Shown piece by piece: positions 35,205 to 46,852 of a DNA stretch of 64,000 nucleotides. A program made the translations under genes and the position numbers. Position 1 is the stretch's first letter; each line of letters starts with the position of its first letter. The notes under the pieces were generated by a model. The model was not told where the DNA came from. It worked only from the letters and a program-made list of their open reading frames with translations, and ran no database searches. The DNA is taken from assembly GCF_050948215.1 (NCBI RefSeq), contig NW_027489038.1, forward strand, positions 1-64,000, in the 5' to 3' direction. This DNA comes from Halictus rubicundus (Eukaryota > Arthropoda > Insecta > Hymenoptera > Halictidae).

Positions 35205-35410
35205 TCAGGGGAATTGATACTTGAGGAGAATACAGTTACCCCCTCTCCGTCATTACCAGGCTAGTCACGACGCAGTCGCAGACGCAACGCGAATTGGGTG
35301 CGCGCGTCGCGTTACGTGACCGATCCGTGGCGGAAGCGTCGGGATGCTTGCCACCAGAAAGTAGGGGAATAACGTCGTAGAAGGGGAAGGGTGGGGGACA
35401 AATCTTTTTT
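35205..35410. repeat. GC-rich repeat, copy 1, in GPCR intron
   Basis: It shares ordered words with 36070-36200: AGTTACCC-CTCTC, CAGTACCAG/CATTACCAG, CGTGACCG, GGCGGAAGCGT and GAAGGGGAAG. It sits between the TM4 and TM5 exons. Confidence 0.65.
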
Positions 35411-35584
35411 CCACGACAAATCCACGACAACAGTGTTCATATCAACTAATGCATTCACAGTTTGGTTAGCCATTTTCATCATGGACGCGTAAAACCCACG
35501 TTCAGTTTCTTTGACTGTGGACACTGGGTCCACGAATAACAATTAAAAAACGTAAGCGTTCGGTATTTCTCTCTTGTTTTTCAG

Positions 35585-35770
35585 GAAGACACAGATGTCG
35601 AGAAGAATGGCCGACTGTTGGCACCGAGCTCGCCGTCAATTTGTTTTTGGATGGAACCTTGCTGCTGATCCCTTTAATCATAATGAGCGTCGCCTACTGG
35701 TTAATCGGCGCAGAACTTTGGCGCGGATTACGAGAGGAAATACGACAAACATCCACCTGTCAACGGCGTC
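35585..35770 (+). CDS. CCK/sulfakinin-like GPCR, ECL2-TM5 exon
   Basis: It follows TTGTTTTTCAG and ends before GTAAGTAT, phase 1 on both sides. Reading across the junction gives GRHRCREEWP, the extracellular loop 2 segment with the Cys that should pair with the TM3 Cys. TM5 follows (LLLIPLIIMSVAYWLIG, with its conserved Pro), then the start of intracellular loop 3 (ELWRGLREEIRQ). Two overlapping open frames in this stretch are shadows; only this frame joins its neighbours. The next intron (about 9.8 kb) hosts the hAT element. Confidence 0.88.
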
Positions 35771-36069
35771 GTAAGTATATCGAAAATGTTTACGATCGTT
35801 TCCCACGACTCGGCACGAGCGTTACTGCCAAAGTTAGCTACCGAGCTCGTAACAGTGCCATAAGTCGTAAACCGTGAACATTAGAATCGGGTACTTGTAC
35901 ACTTTTGTTTCGTCATAGTGGGACAATATGCTTGAAAGTTGTCGCGGACATGTTTGGAATTTCTACTCGAGTTCAGGTGAAATAGGTTTTCGATTTAAAA
36001 AATGCAATTTTCACTGTTGTTACTAGACTAGATGCCCGTGGGCACCAGTGTCGCCGGATGAGAGAAGGG

Positions 36070-36200
36070 AGCATGAATTGAGGGGAAAAAGTTACCCTCT
36101 CTCTGTCAGTACCAGAGGCGGAACGCGTCACGTGACCGGACCGCGGCGGAAGCGTGGGGAATAGTACGGTGGAAGGGGAAGTTAGAGTGGGGACTCAAGT
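36070..36200. repeat. GC-rich repeat, copy 2, in GPCR intron
   Basis: A shorter diverged copy of 35205-35410 in the same orientation, lacking about 50 internal bases. Confidence 0.65.
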
Positions 36201-38466
36201 CTTGATCTGGCAATACTGGTGGGCACAGCTACGGGCAAGTAACTTAGCGAAGTGGGGGTAGGCCGTGGCCATGGCTAGCCACGTAGCTGTGACAAGGCTT
36301 CGAGTAAGCCAGCCATTCTGTGTATGCCCAGGGCGAGAAAATCGCTGCCCGTACGGGCAGACAGCTCTGCACTAGACTGTTAATTAGTATACTTAAATTC
36401 AAATGTATTATATTAATCGCAAAATATACTTAACTTCAAATTATAAATTCAAAAATTAAATATAAATTATATCAATATACCTAAATTCAAATTCTTGCTC
36501 GCCAAACACTTTAACACGGTAATTCTCAAAATGATATTAACATTGAAGTAACGAGCAGTTACTGTCTCACATTGTCATGCAACTTGACGCAATTATGAGA
36601 CGGAAACTGCGTTAAACTGTTAGAAACTCGGTGCTATAGGCAATGCTACTACCCGCCGCAGCATAACTTGTAGTCCGTTATAAACTATGATTTTTAGATA
36701 AATACACACTATGTTCGATCAACTCCCGTCGTTACAACGGACAATCCGAGAACGGAGACTAGAAACGCCAGATAATAAACTATTTCAATTTTTCATTGTT
36801 TGAGCGTCAATATTTTATCGACAATAACATTCAATCACTCTGAATTTAATCGTCGATGGTCGTGGATATTGCAACAACACCAACAAATACTACCGTATTA
36901 TCGATCACGCCAAAATTAGTTTTCATTAAATCGATGCAGACGTGTTGTGCTTGACGCATACGACGATGTTCCTCGTCATTTCCGAATGAGATTTTTCCAT
37001 TAAAAACTATTGCTCAATTCTCATTCAGTAAACGACTTCGCGACAAGTTCCGGCATGCGACTTGTAAAATTAAATTGCGGACTCGACCGGCGCATTTGGA
37101 CCCAGCATTATTCTCGGTAGCCTGATCGAAGCAAATCCGTGTTACAGTCGAGAGTACTGAATCCAGTGGAACAGTCCGGAATTCATCGTACGGCAGGGGT
37201 GATGGACGACTCAGCACGATAGTTATCTTGAATGATCGCAGCGCATCCTCGAAATTAAGGTGAGTATTTAAGGTGAGTAACTGCAGCCAAATATCGCCAG
37301 GCGATACGATTAAGTACTGTACAAATAAAACATAAAAATTTAGCTGTTACGCGTATACAAAATTGGCTCATTATATCAGTTAAGTAAACGAGAAGGCCAT
37401 TTCAACCAATGCCGCAACAATTACACGAGCCATCAACGTCGTGAAATCTATACAGAGTTTAATTGCATGCTTACTAAATTTTCTACACTAAGATAGTAAA
37501 AAATTCTTCCCTCATTTGCTCTGAATTTCCACCATTTGCATGTTTCTCACGTAGTTCCTTATCTCATATCTTCTCGTGTGAGTTCGAAACTTACTTAATT
37601 CTGGTACATAACGTGACCTGAAAACATAATAACTTTACATAAAGAACGTATACTACCACAATTTATAAACATTTTCAAATTATCTGCTATTAGAACATTT
37701 CATGCTTAATCATTTTTAATGGGACTTTAAACCCCCGGATATTAAAACGACATCTGCTCTAATTTAATGGTCGCATCGAACGGTGATCCAGTGATTCACG
37801 TGCATTGACAACTTTGTGAAAACAAGCTACAAATTCCACGTTTAAGGGGTTATAGTGGTAATTTGAAAGAATCGACTTTAAAAGCCTCGTTGTTCGTGAA
37901 CACTTTTATAAAAATTTCACGTAAATATTTGCGAAATTGCGGAAGTTATAGGACCGAATGTATACCTAAATCACAAGCTATAGGACCATCGTTGAAAACT
38001 TTAAAGCCGTTTATCTTGAAATTACATTTCTAAGAACTGTACGGTTTTTAGGGTACTTTTAAGAACACCGTGACTCTCGAACACATGAATATTTTTACTT
38101 CGAGTTATACCTGAAGGCATTAAATCTCATTTTTTATAGAAAGAATGTCAATAAGAATGAATATAAAATGATATAAAAATTTTCCTTTCATTTCAAATTT
38201 TCAAACACACGAGACAAAATTTTCCAGTTTGCAACTTTCACAATTTTTGTTTAAATTCGCCGATCGAGTTCCACTACCTAGCTTTTGATATATGTAAAAG
38301 GATTCATTCCAATTGCTTTCAAATAATTAGTATCTCTGAATTTCTGAGAATTATTTGTTACTCATAAATGTGTTCGCAAGTAACCAATTTTTTTGAAACT
38401 TTGTTTAATTGCTCGTGATTATCCCGAAGGATGTTCGAGCTTGTGATGTATATTTACACGCGATTT
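36201..38466. other. GPCR intron sequence left of the hAT element
   Basis: AT-rich, no repeat partner or coding frame identified. Confidence 0.5.
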
Positions 38467-39595
38467 GTCGACAATAGGGATGTGCGGGCCGCCCGATTGT
38501 CGGGCGCCTGAATCGTCGGGTCGGGTCGCAGACAGTCGGGCGGGCTTGATTCGGGCGCGCGATACTTCATGACACATCGGGCTACCCGAGAGTTTCGGGC
38601 GGCCCGAGCGTTTCGGGCGGCCCGTGCATTTCGGGCTACCCGATAGTTTCGGGCTACCCGAGAGTTTCGGGCTGCCTGCTCGACTTCGTCGGGCGGGTTC
38701 GGAAAGAATCGGACAAGTTCGTGCGAGCGAGTTATTGCGATACCTGTGATTAAACTCTGCGTTCTTATGAAATACATAATGGTAATAATGATACTTCTTT
38801 CATAACTTAATTAACGTAATTTTTAATATACTTGGTTTTTTTATAATTACCGTAGGTATAATTGGCAAACATATGCATAATCTTTATTTGTATTAAATTT
38901 TGAAGTAATGCAAGTTACACGTGCAAAATTTAAGAGACAATATTTCTGGCATTCTGACGAATTTGTTCCTCCGAATGAATTTGCATATGTATCGATAATA
39001 TCATCAAAATATCCTTACGAAGTTACATACACCTAGAATGTATGAAAATATGAAAATTATGACCATTTTTAAGGAGTAGTTTTCATTAACTGTTATTTAA
39101 CTTACTTCATATCTTGTTATAAATATAACTTATTAATTAACTATCATTAACCTGACAGAAATTGTGCAACGCCTACTGACTGCGGCATATTCTTATGTAA
39201 GTCTCGTAGGACACTGCACAAAGATCCTTTGTTCAAGGATCTTTCCCCGAATCTGGTGTCGCCTTTCCGCTGAGTGTTGGCCTGCGATGCGTCAATTCCA
39301 ATTGTCATTAAGTGGAGTACGGCTGGTCTCTTTCCCCGTTGGAAAATCCGTAACGAATTCTTAGGTCCAAACATGCCAATAAATAACCAAAAAATTACGG
39401 TGTCCCACTCGATCGTAGCACAGACCCTGACACGATGTCTAGAATTGTAGACAAATATAATATGATACATAATATATATTGAATGATGGGTGATATGTTT
39501 AATATAATATATACACGAATATAAATGTAAATATAGATATTATAATTTTAATATTAATACATTTACTTTAATTGTGATTTAACTTACTTTAAAAA

Positions 39596-39946
39596 TTAAC
39601 TTATCTTATTTAACTGAAAATGTGGGAAACTTAATTGTTCAACATTTTCTGTTATTAACCGCGACCGTGTTTGAGTTACTATATTTCCTGAAGGAGAGCA
39701 TAAACGCTAACTCGTAACTTGCGTCGCGGGTACAGCTACATAACGTTGGGCTGCTAATGATAAAATTGGAGATCTTGTACAATGACGGCCCCACCACTCT
39801 ACAATGTTAGTGTCTCTCAAGACAACGTTTTCATTAAAATAAACGTTAATTTCGCTACTTTTCTTGTTCACGAATGTTTCTGCGCCTTCCTCTCTGTTAT
39901 TTAATGTTTTGTTGAAGAAATCTATTATTTTAAATTTTTTCTTACC
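39596..39946 (-). pseudogene. Inverted copy of the hAT transposase last exon in the left arm
   Basis: Read on the minus strand after TGTATTAG it begins GKKKFKIIDFFNKTLNN and follows the right-arm exon to its end (LSLAAQRYVAVPATQ, then LNKIS and TAA). It lacks the two extra bases of the right copy and so keeps the frame across the A-run. However the codon for the catalytic Glu in TSERLFS is TAG here. The 5' part of the homology continues to about 40125, covering the end of exon 3. It has no upstream transposase exons of its own. Confidence 0.78.
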
Positions 39947-40849
39947 TAATACAAAAATTAAAAGGTGAATAAAGGTGAATTTATAAAGGTGAATTTTGGA
40001 ATTTATGGAATTAAAAATAAAAAATTATACTTTTAGAATCTTACCGCTGATATTATTGTTGCTATTAATATTTTCTTGATTTCTTGAATTTGATCCGTTA
40101 TATGTAGTGCAGAAATTTGTAAACTAGACTTTTCATGTATTGTATATTTTTTTTCTAGTGTTAAAATATTCCTATAAGTCGAGTATTGTATTCGATGTAA
40201 CGCTTTTTTTAAATTGTTCCATTTTAATATTCAAATAAATATTTTAAATAACCTTTAATGCGTTGCAAACTTTGCTGCAAATATCTGTAGTGTAGATAGA
40301 TTAGCCTTTTTGAACATTGCATATGATGTCGATGCATGCATATTGTATGGCCAGCACAAATTTCAGTTTAGGAGTTTAGGTTTACACTGCGGTCCACTGT
40401 AGACGATGACATTTTTAAGAATCTTTCTAATGGCTCTTTGACGAATTTATTGGTTTACATGTTTAGTATTCCCAGAATGTATCAGCTGACTTGTTTGGGA
40501 ATGTTAGCCTGGCTGTAGCGCTCTCAATCTCAATGGCACTTGATTTGACGTAGCATAGGCCCACACATAGCGCTAGAGGCCCGATAATTTATAGATCCCT
40601 CAAAAAAAAAAAAAAAAAAAAATACAAGGGAGTCAGTGTCATCCCCAGATTTTACGTATTTCGTTTGTGGGCGTTGCGTCATTTTAGAAACCGCCCTAAA
40701 ATGTAATTATTGGCTAAAACCTCACCATTCTACATTTTGGTGGAGGAAATGTTCACCCCCGCGAGGTTTCGTTTTTCTTGTGACTTCGTTGGAAGATCAG
40801 TTGGAAATCAAAGTTCGAGCAATCAGTATTACTTCAGAATATCGTAGTG

Positions 40850-41378
40850 ATGTGTGAAAGCCGTGCAAGCGAAGATATGGAAGTCGTGGTCGCAGGATGT
40901 AGTGACATGAATGATAGTGAAGCCGTGGAGACATATCGATCTAGTCGATCCAAAAGTGATGTCTGGCAGCATTTTTTAAAAATTGGTCGTGGAGAAGCAC
41001 AATGTAATATTTGTGATAAGAAATTTAAATTAAAATACGGCAATACCAGCTCACTACTGCGCCATTTGAAAGCTGTGCATGGTAGTGTAATTCATTTGCC
41101 CACGACCACGCAAATCGAAACTGAATCTGTTAAAGATAAAAATATTGCATACTTCGACAAAAATTCAAGTAGATCGAAGCAACTTACAGAAGGAATTGCA
41201 CAAATTATTGCATTGGATTTGCAACCGTACTCCATAGTGGACGACATTGGATTTCGGTCTTTTATTAATATCGTAGAACCGAGGTATGAAATTCCTTCAC
41301 GGACCACGTTTTCACGGAGGATCATACCCAAAATGTATGAAGATTTACAATCAAAAATAAAAAACGAAATATCTACAG
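40850..41378 (+). CDS. hAT transposase, exon 1 with BED zinc finger
   Basis: The first ATG (MCESRASEDMEVVV) opens a frame with a BED-type zinc finger at residues about 40-85: DVWQHFLKIGRGEAQCNICD, then the His pair in LLRHLKAVH. The C-x2-C and H-x4-H spacing fits DNA-binding fingers of ZBED/hAT transposases. The following segment (IAQIIALDLQPYSIVDDIGF, then PSRTTFSRRIIP) is the usual linker to the catalytic fold. The exon ends with a phase-1 G before GTATAT. A GTG three bases upstream is not preferred over ATG. Confidence 0.85.
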
Positions 41379-41823
41379 GTATATATTACATTTAATTTTT
41401 TAATATTTTTTCGTGATTGTCGTTCAAATTTGAATATGTTGTAGTCTTCAGTAAATGAATGAACGAATCTCATAAGATTTTTCGATATTTTAAAAATTGT
41501 TGACTTCACAGACGAGAAAAAATTGAGTTTTTAGAAGCTTATAGAGAACACATAAGAGTATCTACTAAAAATGTTGTCATTTGAAAAAATGTTTTGTAAT
41601 TGACGAAATTAAAATTATTTGAAGTGAACACTGCACCGCAATATACAGCCTCGGCCGGCCGCACACAATGGGATGGACCGAGAAAGGTTGATAGGTCACT
41701 AAAGACTACAATATATTCAAATTTGAACAATATCCGAAACAGTACTTCAGAAAGTGTCCGATTTTTCGTGGTTGGACCCACGTTTTTATTTTCCAATACT
41801 ATATTTTGTTAAATTTATATTAG

Positions 41824-42623
41824 CAATGACAGGCAACACGGTGTTTGCATTCACTACGGACGGCTGGACATCGCGGGGAGTGCAAAGTTTTTTATCATTA
41901 ACAATACACTATATAACTCCAGATTTTCAATTTAAACATTATATGTTGAACCTGCATCATGTGCCTGAAAAGCATACGTACAAATACATACAAAACAGCA
42001 TTTTAAAATGTATGCAAACATGGAGTATAGATATAGACAAACCGGCTTTTTTTACCACCGATAATGGGCGAAATATAGCAAAAGCAATAAATAGTTATAA
42101 GAATTGGACCAGGATACCATGCTTTGGACACTGTCTTCAGTTAGTCATAAAATCTGGAATGAAACACTTTCAAGAATACGAAGAAGTTAGAAAAAAATGT
42201 AAAGCAATTGTAACTTATTTTTCAAAATCGACAACAGCAAGAGAAAAATTTACGCAAATCCAAAAATCACTAGATCCCACCTCAACACCGCTCCAATTAA
42301 TACAGGAAATAGACATAAGATGGAACTCCACGTATGGAATGTTTAAGAGGTTAATCTTATTACGTACACCGCTGAACATGATACTCTCCGAGGAACATAT
42401 GCCCGATAATTTAAGCAGCCAGGAGTGGACATTTATAGAAGCATTAACCAACATCCTGGAACCAATGCATGATGCCACAGTGATTATGAGTGGAGAATTA
42501 TATCCCACGATATCTCAATATTACCCAATGTACATTGCATTGATGCATGTATTGCAAGAAGCAGATCCCCCCGAAAATATCGTATGTATAGATATTAGCA
42601 ACAAAGTGCGAAACGCATTAAAG
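41824..42623 (+). CDS. hAT transposase, exon 2 with RNase H-like core
   Basis: After ATATTAG the exon joins in phase 1 and reads AMTGNTVFAFTTDGWTSRG. The Asp in TTDGWTS is the likely first catalytic residue; the second is in FFTTDNGRNIAKAIN. It continues with CFGHCLQLVIKSG and the family motif RWNSTYGMFKRL. It ends in phase 0 at NALK before GTAATT. There is no internal stop in 266 codons, so this core looks recently functional. The intron before it (41379-41823) is AT-rich and has no known function. Confidence 0.87.
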
Positions 42624-42704
42624 GTAATTTAAATTATTTATTCGAATATCGGAATGAAACAATTTACGAAAAGAATTGAATCAAATACAATATTTGACTT
42701 ACAG

Positions 42705-42903
42705 GAACGTATGGAACCCATTATAGAAAATGATTCTATATATACTTTCGCTATGTTATTGGATCCCCGCTTTAAGGATCAGCTTCTAACACCCAACAAA
42801 AGACATGAAACTCATGAAAAATTTTGTTTCCAAATTTCTGCAATACATAATAAACCAAATTCACAGAATCAAGAGAATATTAATATCAATAATAATACCA
42901 GCG
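42705..42903 (+). CDS. hAT transposase, exon 3
   Basis: An 81-bp intron (GTAATT to TTACAG) precedes ERMEPIIENDSIYTFAMLLD then PRFKDQLL, the conserved segment before the C-terminal region. Splicing puts ALK directly before ERMEPI as in related proteins; reading through the intron in its open frame would add 17 unrelated residues. The exon ends in phase 1 at ACCAGCG before GTAAGATT. The Asn-rich end (NININNNTSG) looks like a flexible linker. Confidence 0.75.
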
Positions 42904-42984
42904 GTAAGATTCTAAAATTATAATTTTTCATTTTTAATTAAATAAATTTCAAAATTCACAGTTATATTTTAATTTTTGAATTAG

Positions 42985-43336
42985 GTAAGACAAAATCTAA
43001 AATAATAGATTTCTTTAACAAAACATTGAACAACCAAGAGGAAAGAGTAGAATCATTTGCCAACAAAAAAAAAACAGCGAAATTAAAATTTATTTTAACG
43101 AAAACGTTGTCTCGAGAGACACCAACATTATAGAGTGTTGGGGCTGCCATCGCAAGAGATTCCCAATTTTATCATTAGCAGCCCAACATTACCTAGCTGT
43201 ACCCGCGACGCAGGTTACGAGTGAGCGTTTATTTTCAACTTCTGGAAATATAGTAACTCAAACGTTGTCGCGGTTAGTGACAGAAAATGTTGAAAAGTTA
43301 AGTTTTCTACATTTTAATTTAAATAAAATAAGTTAA
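42985..43336 (+). pseudogene. hAT transposase, last exon with frameshift in an A-run
   Basis: It starts after TTGAATTAG with GKTKSKIIDFFNKTLNN. At a run of ten A (43065-43074) the frame is lost compared with the inverted copy at 39596-39946, which has two fewer bases there. After the shift the typical hAT dimerisation end is clear: ILSLAAQHYLAVPATQVTSE then RLFSTSGNIV and VEKLSFLHFN, stop TAA. The Glu in TSERLFS is the expected third catalytic acid. As it stands the product would end early at TPTL, so this copy is probably not autonomous. Confidence 0.8.
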
Positions 43337-44217
43337 TTTATAAAGTAAGTTAAATCACAATTAAAGTAAATGTATTAATATATTAAAAATGTAATACTTA
43401 TTTATATTCATGAATATATTATATTAAAGATATCGCACATGATTTAATATATATTATGTATTTTATATTATATTTAAAACCACATTATTTATTACTTATT
43501 TATTTTTACCACATTTGATTATTATGTATTATTTTTTAAGAACTTCTGATAGGTTAATGATAGTTAATTAATAAGTTATATTATTAATAAGTTTATATAT
43601 TATATTATATGACAGTTAATTAATAAATTATATTATTAATAAGTTTATATATTACAACAAGATATTAAGTCAGTTATATTACAGTTAATAAAAACAGCAC
43701 AAAATGTCAAAAATTGCCATAATTTACCTTATTTTCATACCTTCTAGGTGTATGTAACTTCGTAAGGATATTTTAATGATATTATCGATGCATATGCAAG
43801 TTTATTCGGAGGAACAAATTCGTCAGAATGCCAGAAATATTGTCTGTTAAATTTTTCACGTGTAACGTAAAGATTACGCATATGTTTGCCAATTATACCT
43901 ACGGTAATTATAAAAAAGCCAAGTATATTAAAAATTACGAATTATTATGATTATGTATTTCATAAGAACGCAGAGTTGAATCTCAGGTATTGTGATAACT
44001 CGCTCGCTCGAACTTGTCCGATTCATCCCGAACCCGCCCGACGAAGTCGAGCGGGCAGCCCGAAACTCTCGGGTAGCCCGATGTGTCATGAAGTGTCGCG
44101 CGCCCGAATCGAGCCCGCCCGACTTTCTGCGACCCGACCCGAACCCGAATATCGGGCGGCCCGCACATGCCTAGTCGACAAAGGATGGGAGTTTTCCTCT
44201 TGTAAGAAAGGAGACCA

Positions 44218-44855
44218 AGTGTAACGAAACTAAAGCAGTGGACTGTATTTACAAGATTGATTTGAGCCGTAACCGAATACAAATGAATAGCGTACAGGAG
44301 AGCAGCTAGAAAACGTCGTTTTCCCTAGCGTGCTTGGAAGCCAATTGATTGGGAGGATCGAGCCAAGAACCCACGAAAGGGTAGATCCTCCCTCTGCTTC
44401 GGGATTTTCCTCCCTTCCCTGGATGACGAGAGATATCCCGGATTGGCCAAGACGAGGACCAATTGGGGGGTGGACGGTTGGAAAGTGGAAGATGGGACCG
44501 AGGAACATCCTGATGGCCCCAAGGCCATCCTGATGAACCAAGGGCCATCAACCACTCACCACGGGTGAAGAGTTGTCAGAGCCTGGGAAAGACCCAGGGC
44601 GTCTGGCAATCGTCAAGTGCGAAACTAGAGAAGGGCAGGATGGGACCCCGGGCAGATTTATGGCATGGGCCTAGAAAACTATATACAAGTGCTACGTCCT
44701 GGGAACGGACACGAATGGGACATCAGCTAAAACGGTGACAAGGCCACTCCGTACCTAATTTCTAAAAATCCCCAAAGTCACGTTCCAAGAGCGTAAAGCA
44801 GTAACCATGCCATAACCAGATGTCCCAGGCTGGCCGCTACAAACTTAGTGAAGCA
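44218..44855. repeat. GC-rich block, possible old LTR in minus orientation
   Basis: It begins TGTAACGAAAC and ends GGCCGCTACA, and on the minus strand has TATATAG near 44684. The outside bases do not match as a target duplication. Overlapping frames on both strands (44230-44555) are not protein-like. Confidence 0.35.
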
Positions 44856-45561
44856 AAGTATTTCCATGCCTTTGGACCATAACTTTGCTGTCTCCATAGC
44901 AATCTGATAAACCCCGTCGGGGGCCGGAAATTATTCGGAACGGTACTTTGAGTAAAATTCATTATTTGTCAAACATAAACATAATAATTGATATGTATAT
45001 TATGCCACAGGCCATATCGCTCATGGTTACTATGCTAGATCCTTTATATTTGCTCGCGATCGCTGCAGGCATAGCCTATAGGATCACCGTTTGACCGTTT
45101 GCTCGCTTTTGTCGTGGACTTGCCTCATGATGTATGATCGATTAGTGTTTTCATCAGGTGTTAGTCTCACGTTAAACATAAATAACCTTTTGTTTCTGCA
45201 CTGTCCATTTAACGAAAACCACCATTTTTCAGTCATTTTTATTTTTCATTGGCCCAAATTTTTCGGGAAATACTATTCACATGATTAAAAAGATTCTCTA
45301 ATTTTCTAATCCCTCATTTTCTACTTCTCTAACCCCAAAAAATAATATTGAACAAAACACACACAAGGATTGTGGATCATTCAATAACAAATTTAACTAC
45401 TCGAGCAGTTTCTCAAAATATTGATTCGTCAAAAAAATATGGATAATATTAATTATGCAGAATGATTGTTAAATTTCTTTTAAATTATTATTCGATGCTC
45501 GCGAAGATTTGTAAAATATCTTACTTTTTGTCCTTGCTAATGATTGTGCCGAGTACTACAG

Positions 45562-45815
45562 CAATAGTTCATTCTTTTTCTATACAGCTTTGCATTCCGA
45601 GATCGAGGATTTCTAAAATTCCGAACAGCAACTGTGAAGGGCCAGAGTTTCCTCTTGAAACAAGGACACAAATCAGGATCAACGGAAACAGCCATTTGAC
45701 GAGAGGTGCAACCGGCACTATTAACGAGGAACAGCAGAGGTTGAGTTCTCCTTTTAGCAAACAACATGCAATACGTAGCAATTACACGGGCAAGAGCATC
45801 CAGGCCAAGAAAAAG
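45562..45815 (+). CDS. CCK/sulfakinin-like GPCR, intracellular loop 3 exon
   Basis: The 84 codons are mostly low-conservation loop ending in RSNYTGKSIQAKKK, which matches the basic end of loop 3 just before TM6 in CCK-type receptors. The donor is AAG then GTGCGT, phase 0, matching the phase-0 acceptor at 46853. The 5' edge is less certain: the acceptor TACTACAG at 45561 is the only nearby one that is phase 1, as the previous exon demands. The later TATACAG at 45587 is phase 0 and would break the frame. No domain is visible in the middle of the loop, which is rich in Ser, Arg and Asn. Confidence 0.75.
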
Positions 45816-45967
45816 GTGCGTAATACCCAGATTAGGATGTTGTACATAGGTATACGCTCCGTGATAATGGAAATCAAGTTTTTCACAAATATCATGCTCG
45901 TCTCTTTCTCATTATACCGAGACACACTGTACACCTCCGACAAATAAACCGAATTCGTCTTCTTGAT

Positions 45968-46080
45968 TTTGGGGGTGCCAATTACTGTGCTTGTATGAAT
46001 TATGCTTATTTTTAAAGCATAATGAATATTAAAAATGAGATATATACCATTATTAACTGATTTTCATGGAAAAAATTTAA
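45968..46080. mobile_element. Palindromic AATTACTG MITE, half copy in the last GPCR intron
   Basis: GGGGGTGCCAATTACTGTGC and the following TATGAATTATGCTTATTTTT match the left arm; the right arm is missing. Confidence 0.65.
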
Positions 46081-46852
46081 CCCTATGCGAAAGTAACCCC
46101 ACAAGTTCGAAAATGCAAGTCAACCGTAAAAGTCAAGGATTGAAATCAACCGTTACTGACGTATATTAATTTTTAAAGAAATTCTCTGCGAACTGTTCCC
46201 GTGGAATTTGCACGGAAGGAAAAGTTGTCTATCGAAACTGTTTTAAAAAGCGTTCCCGTGGAGCAGGTATTTTAGAGTCTGTATAATAAAAGTTCCGTGG
46301 AAACGAGTTATGCAGGAACTAACGAGTTAAGCTTTGAACCCGTGAATTATCTCCGTAAATACTGCAAATAAAGAACATTTAGCGTATAAACTTAACGGTA
46401 AAAATTGTTTAATATTATTCTTCTTGGCATTTCACTGTCGAAGAGCTTGATCAATAACATGTTACAATTAGAATAAATTACCCGAATAACTAGGCTTACC
46501 ACCACCGAGTGGTAAAGGTTCGATATTAGTATGATGTTAATTTCAATATCTTAAGATCACTTTAAAATTACGGTTACAACGTCGGCATAAAACACAAACA
46601 AGAATACAAAGGGGAGTTGTGAGTTTTCGAAACTTTTGAAGTCGGGAGAACTTCTCGGGGCGTCGGAGTAGTAAATGGATTAAAAAGGTAGCTTTTAGCG
46701 GTTCAATTGATCGAAAGGAATGCACTTTCCCGATAACTCGAGAACGTCTGGATAACGGAGAACCCGCGAGTCGGGGGTTGCTGTTTCGTGGAGGGCTCGG
46801 CGGAACGTAACAGTCGATTGGCGAGTGTTCTAACGGCGTACATGAATTACAG

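Larger units (their letters stand above)
38475..44173 (+). mobile_element. hAT transposon, 5.7 kb, with 8-bp target duplication and inverted arms
   Basis: The left end reads TAGGGATGTGCGGGCC and the right end, reversed, TAGGCATGTGCGGGCC. The flanking 8 bp GTCGACAA occurs at both 38467-38474 and 44174-44181, a perfect hAT-type target duplication. The ends are GC-rich arrays of CGGGC words. Inside lies a plus-strand transposase gene (40850-43336). The left arm (about 38475-40125) is an inverted, diverged copy of the right arm (about 42830-44173) and includes a reversed copy of the transposase 3' exon. A block at about 39170-39450 in the left arm has no match in the right arm. The element sits in the GPCR intron in the same orientation as the receptor. 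Confidence 0.92.

Noticed and set aside
44230..44555. Three overlapping minus-strand frames
   Set aside because: Mutually overlapping, Pro/Ser-rich and inside a probable old repeat; no domain.
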